53,112 nt of DNA from a bacterium (GTDB lineage Bacteria; Vulcanimicrobiota; Vulcanimicrobiia; Vulcanimicrobiales; Vulcanimicrobiaceae): positions 1 through 53,112 of the forward strand of contig JAJYRH010000017.1 in the NCBI GenBank assembly GCA_021794205.1. The letters run 5' to 3'. A program made the translations under genes and the position numbers. This document shows positions 42,535 to 48,839 of the stretch, piece by piece (position 1 is the stretch's first letter; every line of letters begins with the position of its first letter). Below the pieces are notes generated by a model that was given only the letters and a program-made list of their open reading frames with translations, did no database searches and was not told where the DNA came from.

Positions 42535-43177
42535 CGGCGAATCCGCGTACGCCGCGCAACGAGGTGACTTGTCCGCGCACGACGATGCAACGCCCCACGG
42601 CGATGCCGCGCACGATCCGCGAGAGCTGGAGCGAATGCCCCGCAGCGCCGAGCGAATCGCGGTCGGCATCGAGCGTTCCCGCGATCGTGGCGACGCTTCC
42701 GACGGGCAGGGCCGCGACCGCACTCGGTGCGAGCGGAGCGATAAAGCGCAGCGTTCGCGCGGCGCGCAAGCGAACGCCGACGCCTTCGATCTCCGCCACG
42801 ACGCGGTAACGCCCCTGCGCCGGGCTCGTTCCGTCCGCCGCGAGCGCGTTCCACACGTAGGTGACGAAGACCGACGCGCCGGGCGCGATGTTGCGCGCGT
42901 GCGTTCCGCGCGACGACGCCGCGCGCGACGTCGAGACGCGCGCCGAATGCCAGATCTCTTTTTTGCCGCGATAGATTGCGATGAAGTATTCGTTCGGAGA
43001 TGCGAATGCGACGTCGCGCCGACGCTCGCTCGGATTATCGACGATGAGTTGGATGCCGACGGGATCGAGCAGATCGAAGCTCGTGCGCGCGAAGCGCAGC
43101 GAGAGCGCGAGCGGGGGCTGCGGCGCGACGGCGAGGAGGGCGAGAGCGGCGACGAGCGCTGGAAGGCGGCGGTTCAC
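42449..43177 (-). CDS. Exported BsuPI-like (proteinase inhibitor) domain protein
   Basis: A 242-residue protein with a signal peptide (LVAALALLAVAPQPPLALS). Residues about 28-135 resemble the BsuPI domain of intracellular proteinase inhibitors: LRFARTSFDLLDPVGIQLIV, NPSERRRDVAFASPNEYFIA, IAPGASVFVTYVWN, GRYRVVAEIEG. The rest (about 140-242) is a small beta-type segment (GSVATIAGTLDADRDSL). The last 29 codons are antisense to coaE. ATG 43177 overlaps the stop of the amidohydrolase by 4 bases. Confidence 0.75.
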   Translation of the reverse strand: MNRRLPALVAALALLAVAPQPPLALSLRFARTSFDLLDPVGIQLIVDNPSERRRDVAFASPNEYFIAIYRGKKEIWHSARVSTSRAASSRGTHARNIAPGASVFVTYVWNALAADGTSPAQGRYRVVAEIEGVGVRLRAARTLRFIAPLAPSAVAALPVGSVATIAGTLDADRDSLGAAGHSLQLSRIVRGIAVGRCIVVRGQVTSLRGVRGFAVSRSAPLRNDGTARDCAPAIAPHPRRSR

Positions 43178-44532
43178 GATCGTTCCAGAATGCGCCCCGG
43201 ATAGGCGATCTCCCCCGTCGCCTCGCCGTAGACCGCGCTGCCGTTTACGAAAACGCTACGAATGCCGACGGGCGCCTGGGCGGGGCGTTCGTAGGTGCCG
43301 GTATCGGCGAGCGCCCGTTCGTCGAGCAACACCAGATCGGCGAATGCGCCCTCGCGAATCTCGCCGCGATCGCGAAGGCCGAAGATGCGCGCGGGGAGTG
43401 CGCTGCAGCGGCGGATCGCTTCCTCGAACGAGAGCGTTCGGCGCATGCGAACGAAGCGCGCGAAGAGGCGCGGGAAACTGCCGAACGCGCGCGGATGCGC
43501 GAGACGGAATGGATCTTCGGCAAACGAACGGCTCGCGTCGGCGCTGCCGATGCAGGCAAACTCCGCCGAAAGGATCGCGGCGACGTCATCTTCGTTCAGC
43601 GAACGGTGCAACAACGGCGTATCGGCGCCGAGTTCGTCGAGCAGGGCGATCGCCGCGCGCTCTGGAGAGAGCCGTCGGCGCGCCGCGATCGCTTCGATGC
43701 TGGCGCCGAGTTCGGAGAGAGCGCGCTCGTCGCGGACGGCGCGTACCGAGATCTCGCCCCAGCGATCGCCGTAGCGCAGGCGCGCGTGGAACATCGCCGC
43801 AATGGTTTCCTCGTCGCGGCGCGCCCCGGCGTTCGTTGCGGGCGGAAAGAGGGCGCCGAGCGGCTCTTCGTCGGCGATATAGGGAAAGAGATCGCAACTA
43901 ACCGGCATGCCGCGCGTTCGTTCCGCATCGATGCGCTCGAGGGCGACGTGGACGAGCGCGCGATCCTCGCCGTACGCGTACGAAAAATGCGAGAGGTGGA
44001 GCGGCATCTCGGTACGCCGCGCGAGGGCGAGTGCCTCGTCGAGTGCCGAGAGTAGCGCACGCTCGCGATCGCGCAGGTGCACGACGAGCGGGATTCCCGC
44101 ATCCTTGGCGACGCGCAGCGCTTCTTCGGAGGGCGGCGGCTCGCCGAATCGCACGCTGAGGCCGCAGGCGCCTCGCTCGATCTCCTCGCGCAGCGCCGGG
44201 GCGACGAGCGCGAGATTGAGCCGGAGCGAGCCGCGGAGATCGGCTGCTTGCTCGGCGAGAATGCTGCGATTGCAGGCGCCTTCGACGACGGTAGTGATCC
44301 CTTGAGCGAGTGCGCCGGCGGAACTTCGAGGCTCGAACCATCGTTGCTCTGAGTGTGCGTGCACGTCGATGAAACCCGGCGCGAGGACCAGCGCCCGTGC
44401 GTCGATTCGTTGCCGCGCTTCGAGACCCGAGCAGTCGCCGACCCTCGCGATCCGCTCTCCGATGAGGGCGATATCGGTGGAAAAGCGCTTTCCCCCACCT
44501 CCATCCACAATGCTCGCCTTCTCGAAAATCAC
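43174..44532 (-). CDS. N-acyl-D-amino-acid deacylase-type amidohydrolase
   Basis: A 452-residue metal-dependent hydrolase of the D-aminoacylase branch. It has an N-terminal beta sandwich (IFEKASIVDGGGG), metal-binding FIDVHAHSE, Cys in VEGACNRS (equivalent to the GNCG region), HLRDRE, HLSHF and a C-terminal GSADAS with the likely catalytic Asp. The end VFVNGSAVYGEATGE closes the sandwich. GTG 44532 puts the start at the family N-terminus; an ATG at 44577 would add 15 unrelated residues. Substrate could be N-acyl-D-amino acids from the cell wall (inference). Confidence 0.85.
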   Translation of the reverse strand: MIFEKASIVDGGGGKRFSTDIALIGERIARVGDCSGLEARQRIDARALVLAPGFIDVHAHSEQRWFEPRSSAGALAQGITTVVEGACNRSILAEQAADLRGSLRLNLALVAPALREEIERGACGLSVRFGEPPPSEEALRVAKDAGIPLVVHLRDRERALLSALDEALALARRTEMPLHLSHFSYAYGEDRALVHVALERIDAERTRGMPVSCDLFPYIADEEPLGALFPPATNAGARRDEETIAAMFHARLRYGDRWGEISVRAVRDERALSELGASIEAIAARRRLSPERAAIALLDELGADTPLLHRSLNEDDVAAILSAEFACIGSADASRSFAEDPFRLAHPRAFGSFPRLFARFVRMRRTLSFEEAIRRCSALPARIFGLRDRGEIREGAFADLVLLDERALADTGTYERPAQAPVGIRSVFVNGSAVYGEATGEIAYPGRILERS

Positions 44533-44626
44533 TTTGAGCAATTTTGAGGGCTTTCTGAATGACGAAAGAGGCGACATGGGACTAGCATCGACAGAGACCT
44601 ACATTCGAGTAAAGGAGACCAGCATC

Positions 44627-44887
44627 ATGGCTGAGTCGGATAGGCCGCGCGAGGATTCCGGCGGTATGAGCGTTCGCGAAGCGGGTCGCCGTGGCGGCGA
44701 GCGCGTGAAAGCGAAGTACGGCCCCGAGTTCTACGAGGCAATCGGCCGCAAGGGCGGCCAATCAACGAAGAAAAAGTACGGCGCTGCTTTCTACGAAAGC
44801 ATCGGTCAGAAAGGCGGCCAGACGCCAAAAGCGCGCCGCGAAGCGAGTGAACCCGCACCCGTAGGGCGCGAAACGAAGCCCGAGTGA
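44627..44887 (+). CDS. KGG-repeat stress protein (GsiB/Em-like)
   Basis: An 86-residue hydrophilic protein with KGG-motif repeats: GGERVKAKYGPEFYEAIGRKGGQ, then KKKYGAAFYESIGQKGGQ as a second unit of about 24 residues. Such intrinsically disordered proteins accumulate under desiccation, glucose starvation or general stress. ATG 44627 has a strong Shine-Dalgarno (AAAGGAGA). It is divergent from the amidohydrolase, with 94 bases between starts. Confidence 0.9.
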   Translation: MAESDRPREDSGGMSVREAGRRGGERVKAKYGPEFYEAIGRKGGQSTKKKYGAAFYESIGQKGGQTPKARREASEPAPVGRETKPE

Positions 44888-44897
44888 GGCTTCCGGG

Positions 44898-45422
44898 CTA
44901 GTGAGTGCAGGCGCCGCGCGCTAAAAGCCGCCGCGCCTCCCGCTCCAACTCCCGTCGCGAGCCGCCACCATCGGCGATCAACGTCATTACCGCGCCGCGC
45001 TTGCTCGTCCAGGCGATATTTTCGTGCATGAATATCACCGGGACGCATGGCGTTGCGGTGATGTCTTTCGTGATGAAATTGAGTTGATATCCTTGCTTCG
45101 GCCACTGCGAGAGAATCATGCGCGTGCCCGATGGTGCGACGTATTCGATGCCGACGCCGCGATTTGCCGGCGTATCGGGGCCGCCGAGTCCCGGTAACGC
45201 CGCGTAGGCGAGCGGATCGGGCACCGGCATGAAGGGACGGAGATCGACGTTCCGGCGCAATTTCGCGAGCGACATGATCGTACCGCGTTCGTCGAGCAGC
45301 AGCGGCGGGCCGCTCGGCGTCGCCGCCGGCGAGGGTGCGCGGCGCCCGGAGCAGGCCGCAACGACGAGTGCGAGCGCGATTCCGAACGCGACGGAGCGAG
45401 CGTTACGAAGCGAGACGTTCAC
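44898..45422 (-). CDS. Hypothetical lipoprotein
   Basis: A 174-residue protein. The signal peptide has a lipobox at Cys24 (LALVVAACS). The mature part has a Pro/Ala-rich linker, a beta-rich domain (GVGIEYVAPSGTRMILSQWP, YQLNFITKDITATPCVPVIF, GAVMTLIADGG) and a basic helical tail. It resembles periplasmic DUF4367-like beta domains only loosely. It follows lptC after 10 bases on the same strand. Confidence 0.7.
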   Translation of the reverse strand: MNVSLRNARSVAFGIALALVVAACSGRRAPSPAATPSGPPLLLDERGTIMSLAKLRRNVDLRPFMPVPDPLAYAALPGLGGPDTPANRGVGIEYVAPSGTRMILSQWPKQGYQLNFITKDITATPCVPVIFMHENIAWTSKRGAVMTLIADGGGSRRELEREARRLLARGACTH

Positions 45423-45432
45423 GCGCGCGCCT

Positions 45433-45999
45433 TCAATGGGCGACGACGATGTTCCCGCTGACGCCGGAGAGCTCGACCGCTCCGGTTTTAAAGTTCATCG
45501 TAATTTTCGCGACTTTCAGGGTCGCTTTGCCGGTGTGGAAGTAGCTCGGGTGCGGCATCGTGAGCGTCTGCATCGAGTTAATCCAATTCGCAAAATCGGT
45601 GTCGAACGATCGCTTCTGTGGATCGTGCAGGCGAACGATGTGCACCTTCCCGATCGCGGTGAAATCCAAAGTCTGCGTGTTGACTTCGATATCTTCGGCG
45701 GAGAGCTCGGCGTAGGGCTTGCCTTTGCGCAGAATGATTCCATGGCTCACGCCTTGGATGTTTCCGTTCGTTCCGTCCGGCGAAAGCCGCGCACGTTGGT
45801 AATCGAAGCTCCACGATTTTGTGGCGATGCGATTGCCGCGCACTTTGCCGTTCTTGAGAATGATGGGCTGGAGCCCCGGCGGCTCGGGCACCGGGCCGAG
45901 CCCGGCGATGATAAAGCCCGCTACGAGCCAGATTCCCAACGCGACGCCGATGGCGATCGCAATTTCGCGCCTACCGATGCGCTTACCGCGAATCTTCAT
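45433..45999 (-). CDS. lptC: LptC-like LPS export protein
   Basis: A 188-residue bitopic inner-membrane protein. Residues about 12-34 form a membrane helix (EIAIAIGVALGIWLVAGFII), and the rest is an LptC/OstA-type beta jellyroll: LKNGKVRGNRIATKSWSFDY, YAELSAEDIEVNTQTLDFTA, FHTGKATLKVAKITMNFKTG. It would pass LPS from the inner-membrane transporter to LptA and LptD. The presence of lptD and a lptF/G-type gene 3-6 kb away supports this. Its ATG overlaps by 4 bases the end of an open frame that runs through the upstream repeat array. Confidence 0.8.
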   Translation of the reverse strand: MKIRGKRIGRREIAIAIGVALGIWLVAGFIIAGLGPVPEPPGLQPIILKNGKVRGNRIATKSWSFDYQRARLSPDGTNGNIQGVSHGIILRKGKPYAELSAEDIEVNTQTLDFTAIGKVHIVRLHDPQKRSFDTDFANWINSMQTLTMPHPSYFHTGKATLKVAKITMNFKTGAVELSGVSGNIVVAH

Positions 46000-46008
46000 C
46001 GCACTCTT

Positions 46009-46248
46009 TCACCCCGAGTAGCCGCCGCAGGCGGCGTATCGAGGGGCGCTTTGCTGTCACCCCGAGTAGCCGCCGAAGGCGGCGTATCGAGGGGCGCCTT
46101 GGTGTCACCCCGAGTAGCCGCCGCAGGCGGCGTATCGAGGGGCGCCTTGGTGTCACCCCGAGTAGCCGCCGCAGGCGGCGTATCGAGGGGCGCTTTGGTG
46201 TCACCCCGAGTAGCCGCCGAAGGCGGCGTATCGAGGGGGGAGAACGCA
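46009..46248. repeat. Tandem array of five 48-bp palindromic units
   Basis: Units begin with TCACCCCGAGTAGCCGCC at 46009, 46057, 46105, 46153 and 46201, an exact 48-base period with few substitutions (GCAGGC/GAAGGC, CTT/TTT). Each unit contains the hairpin GCCGCC-GCA-GGCGGC or a variant and the paired arms ACCCCGAGTA and TATCGAGGGG. Such extragenic palindromes occur dispersed in many GC-rich genomes. No gene other than the through-frame is present in 46000-46480. Confidence 0.95.
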
Positions 46249-46368
46249 CGCGCCTCGATACGGCTGCTGCGCAGCCTACTCGGCGTGACAAAACTCTGCG
46301 GCGTATCGAGGGGCGAGATCGCACGCGCCTCGATACGGCTGCTGCGCAGCCTACTCGGCGTGACAGCG
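46246..46368. repeat. 75-bp repeat segment of the array, inverted-type units
   Basis: A block with GCACGCGCCTCGATACGGCT, a GCTGCTGCGCAGC hairpin and CTACTCGGCGTGACA begins at 46246 and again at 46321 (75 bases apart). It carries the same palindromic core as the 48-bp units in the opposite orientation, interleaved with AACTCTGCGGCGTATCGAGG. Confidence 0.85.
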
Positions 46369-46449
46369 ACGCTACTCGGCGTGACAGCGACGCTATTCGG
46401 CGTGACAGCGACGCTACTCGGCGTGACACCGCCGCTTCTCGGCGTGACA
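46356..46449. repeat. 21-bp tandem repeats of the array
   Basis: About four units of GGCGTGACAGCGACGCTACT plus one base, period 21, with small variants (CTATTC, CCGCCGCTTCTC). This is the truncated end of the same palindrome (CTACTCGGCGTGAC) reiterated in tandem. Confidence 0.85.
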
Positions 46450-46480
46450 AAGCTCTGCGGAGTATCGAGGGGCGTTGCGC

Positions 46481-48034
46481 TCATGCAGAACCGCCGAGCG
46501 CGCGCGTGCGCCGCCGGAAACCGAGTGCGAGCACCGCGACGTAGAGCGCGGCGAGCAGCATCGCGATGCGCGTCGGGCCGATGCGCGAGAATACCGAGCC
46601 GACCGGTGCGCCGACGCGGCCGACGACGATCGCCTGCTGGTCGAGATCCGTGCTATGCGTGTAATGCCCGTCGGGCGCGATGATGCCGCTCACACCGGTC
46701 GATGCGGCGCGCAGGACCCAGCTTCCCTCTTCGATCGCGCGCATTTGCGCGATCTGCGCGTGCTGGTAAGGGCCGGCGCTCGTTCCGAACCAGGCATCGT
46801 CGGTGCTGACGATCAGCAATTGCGCTCCGCGGCGAACCTGCGCGTGAACGAGATCGGCGAACGCCGATTCCCAACAGATGATCGGCGCGAACGAGAGCGC
46901 GGGGGTCGGAATGACGGCGTCGTCGTGCCCGTGCCCGAAGTGGCTCGCCAACTCGTCGAGTTTGGGAACCCAGTGTAGGAACCTGTCGCCGGGAACGGAC
47001 TCGGCGAATGGGACGAGTTGACGCTTCTGATAGACGGCCTGCAAGCCGCCCTCGGGAGAGAAAACGTAGAGTGCGTTATAGGCGCGCGTCCCGAGCGCTT
47101 CGAGACTTCCGACGACGATCGTGGCGCGTGCGGTTCTGGCGATGCGCGCGAAGGACGAGACGATATCCGGCGATTCGTTGAGTGCCGTCGCGATTGCGGT
47201 CTCCGGCAACGCGATAATCGCGGGATGCTCCTCGGTCGCTTCGCGCGTCATTTTCAGGTAGCGATCGAGCGAGAACGAAAACGCTTGCGGCGTCCACTTC
47301 AGCGATTGCGCGATGTTTCCCTGAATCGCCGCAACGCGAATGCGCGGCGCCGGATAGTTGCGTGCCGGCCAATACCACCACGCCGCCGCGAGAACCACGA
47401 CGAGAACGGCGAGAAAAAGCAGCAAGCGCTTTGCCGTACGCGCGATAAATGCATCGGCGAGATAGGCCCCGAGCGTGCAGAGTACCCAGGTGAGGCCGTA
47501 ACTGCCGATATAGGCGCCGAGCGATCGCAACGGCGTATCGACCTGCGTGTAGCCGAGCTGCCCGAAGGGCGCCCCCAAGACGCCGACGCTACGCCCCCAC
47601 TCTGCGAGCGCGAAGCCCGCGGCCGCAGCGACCGGCGCGAGTGCGGGAGGCGCGAAGCGATAAGCGGCAACCGCAAGGATGGCTGCAGCGACGAATGCCA
47701 GCGCCTCGAGCGCGGCGGGCCCCACGACTACCGCCGAGGCGAAGTTACCGAGATAGGCGCCGACCGTCGTCCCGAACCACGAGAATGAAATCGCGAAAAA
47801 AACGAATCCGGCGAGAAAGCCGAGCGCCGCGGCGGCGCGGTAGGAGGCGCGGCTCTGCCAAATCCAGAAAAGCGCTGCCGCACCAAACGGCGCGAGCCAG
47901 GTTGCGCCGACCTTGGGGAAGGCGAAGGCGAGCGCCGCCCCTGCAATCACTGCGACGCATACGTCGCGCCACCGCTCCGCTGAGAGAAGTATGATCCGTC
48001 GTTCGAGTTTTTTGCTGGCAGGAACAGCGTTCAT
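46481..48034 (-). CDS. lnt: Apolipoprotein N-acyltransferase
   Basis: A 517-residue inner-membrane enzyme that adds the third acyl chain to bacterial lipoproteins. About seven membrane helices surround the nitrilase-like domain. The catalytic triad is Glu278 (ALPETA), Lys337 (KRQLVPFAES) and Cys387 (IICWES), at almost the same positions as I recall for E. coli Lnt. Other blocks are RVAAIQGNIAQSLKW, STDDAWFGTSAGPYQH and RAASTGVSGIIAPDG. The longer open frame to 48094 is not used because it is antisense to a lipoprotein gene; even so, the starts of the two genes overlap by 44 bases. Confidence 0.94.
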   Translation of the reverse strand: MNAVPASKKLERRIILLSAERWRDVCVAVIAGAALAFAFPKVGATWLAPFGAAALFWIWQSRASYRAAAALGFLAGFVFFAISFSWFGTTVGAYLGNFASAVVVGPAALEALAFVAAAILAVAAYRFAPPALAPVAAAAGFALAEWGRSVGVLGAPFGQLGYTQVDTPLRSLGAYIGSYGLTWVLCTLGAYLADAFIARTAKRLLLFLAVLVVVLAAAWWYWPARNYPAPRIRVAAIQGNIAQSLKWTPQAFSFSLDRYLKMTREATEEHPAIIALPETAIATALNESPDIVSSFARIARTARATIVVGSLEALGTRAYNALYVFSPEGGLQAVYQKRQLVPFAESVPGDRFLHWVPKLDELASHFGHGHDDAVIPTPALSFAPIICWESAFADLVHAQVRRGAQLLIVSTDDAWFGTSAGPYQHAQIAQMRAIEEGSWVLRAASTGVSGIIAPDGHYTHSTDLDQQAIVVGRVGAPVGSVFSRIGPTRIAMLLAALYVAVLALGFRRRTRALGGSA

Positions 48035-48812
48035 GGTCTCATCATGTGGGCGGCAAGTAACGCCGAACCGCAGTTCGGGTGGGGGTTCGGGCATTCCCGC
48101 AGGCTACTTGCAGGTGAAATTTCGCGTAACGACAGGTTTCGACTTCGTAAACTATCGCTACGTGATGATTTTTAATACGTCCGGGGACGGGAAAACCCCG
48201 TATCCCAACGGCACCACGACGAATTTTCAGGGATACTCCTTCGCCATTATCGTCGGCGGCGGCTCTGGAACCGGCGGGCTGATGCCGCAGCCGCAGTTCG
48301 TTCAGTACTTTCGTCAGCCCGGGACGACGCTGCCGCCCGAGCCGGAAACCATCAATTACACGCCGCAACAGTTGCTCTACATCCCCGACAGTAACGGCCT
48401 CAACACCGAGTTCACCATACAGTTCCAGCGCTTGCTTGCCAGTGGATACTCCTCCGTTGCAACACCTGCCCCCTCAACCTCGCCGAGTGCGAGCCCGAGT
48501 GCGTCACCGAGTGCGTCACCGAGTGCGTCACCGAGTGCGTCACCGAGTGCGTCACCGAGTGCGTCACCGGGCGCGAGCCCGAGCCCGGGAATCGTGAGCT
48601 CGACCTGGCTCTTCAATTTCTTTACCACCGATCCGTCGCTCAATCCGCTCGATTCGTTGGGTTTGGGCGGCGCGCAAGACATTTCGTTCTCGTCACCAGT
48701 GCTCGACACCACGACGCCGTTCGATATTACGGTCACCGTCCCGGCGGGGGCGACGCAGGCGAGCAATCCGCTCGCGCAGATCTATGGCGGAGAACTCACG
48801 AATTCGCCGTAG
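47991..48812 (+). CDS. Hypothetical lipoprotein with Ser-Pro-Ala-Ser repeat linker
   Basis: A 273-residue protein. The signal peptide has a probable lipobox at Cys19 (FMVSSC). The N-terminal half is beta-rich (YLQVKFRVTTGFDFVNYRYV, FNTSGDGKTPYPNGT, SFAIIVGGG). A linker of ASPS repeats (residues about 163-200) joins it to a second domain (STWLFNFFTTDPSLNPLD, PFDITVTVPAGATQ). No family is recognised. The start lies inside the 5' end of lnt on the opposite strand. It is convergent with lptD, 27 bases apart. Confidence 0.75.
   Translation: MIRRSSFLLAGTAFMVSSCGRQVTPNRSSGGGSGIPAGYLQVKFRVTTGFDFVNYRYVMIFNTSGDGKTPYPNGTTTNFQGYSFAIIVGGGSGTGGLMPQPQFVQYFRQPGTTLPPEPETINYTPQQLLYIPDSNGLNTEFTIQFQRLLASGYSSVATPAPSTSPSASPSASPSASPSASPSASPSASPSASPGASPSPGIVSSTWLFNFFTTDPSLNPLDSLGLGGAQDISFSSPVLDTTTPFDITVTVPAGATQASNPLAQIYGGELTNSP
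48495..48566. repeat. 12-bp minisatellite, six perfect units
   Basis: Six exact copies of CCGAGTGCGTCA, with degenerate units on both sides (48483-48494 and 48567 onward). It encodes the SPSA linker of the lipoprotein. Perfect repetition implies recent expansion; gain or loss of units keeps the frame and would change linker length. Confidence 0.92.
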
Positions 48813-48839
48813 CGGCGAAAGAATCGGCGATAGGCGGGC

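Larger units (their letters stand above)
45996..46484 (-). other. Open frame through the repeat array, overlapping lnt and lptC by 4 bases each
   Basis: A 162-codon frame made almost wholly of repeat sequence. ATG 46484 overlaps the lnt stop (ATGA) and TGA 45996 overlaps the lptC start (ATGA). It would encode low-complexity units such as TPPAAATRGDTKAPLD (16 residues) and VTPSSVA (7 residues). All repeat periods are multiples of three. There is no signal peptide and no known domain. It could be an expressed linker-like peptide or a by-product of repeats whose length happens to keep the frame. Confidence 0.35.

Noticed and set aside
46009-46449. CRISPR array
   Set aside because: The units are directly contiguous with no unique spacers, and no cas genes are present.
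45983-46450. Second open frame through the repeat array
   Set aside because: It ends inside lptC in another frame and has no coupling to lnt; the 45996-46484 frame fits both neighbours better.
48035-48094. Upstream extension of lnt
   Set aside because: The extra residues have no similarity to Lnt and are antisense to the lipoprotein gene.
48495-48566. CRISPR or regulatory repeat
   Set aside because: Twelve-base perfect tandem units in frame inside a lipoprotein gene; a coding minisatellite.
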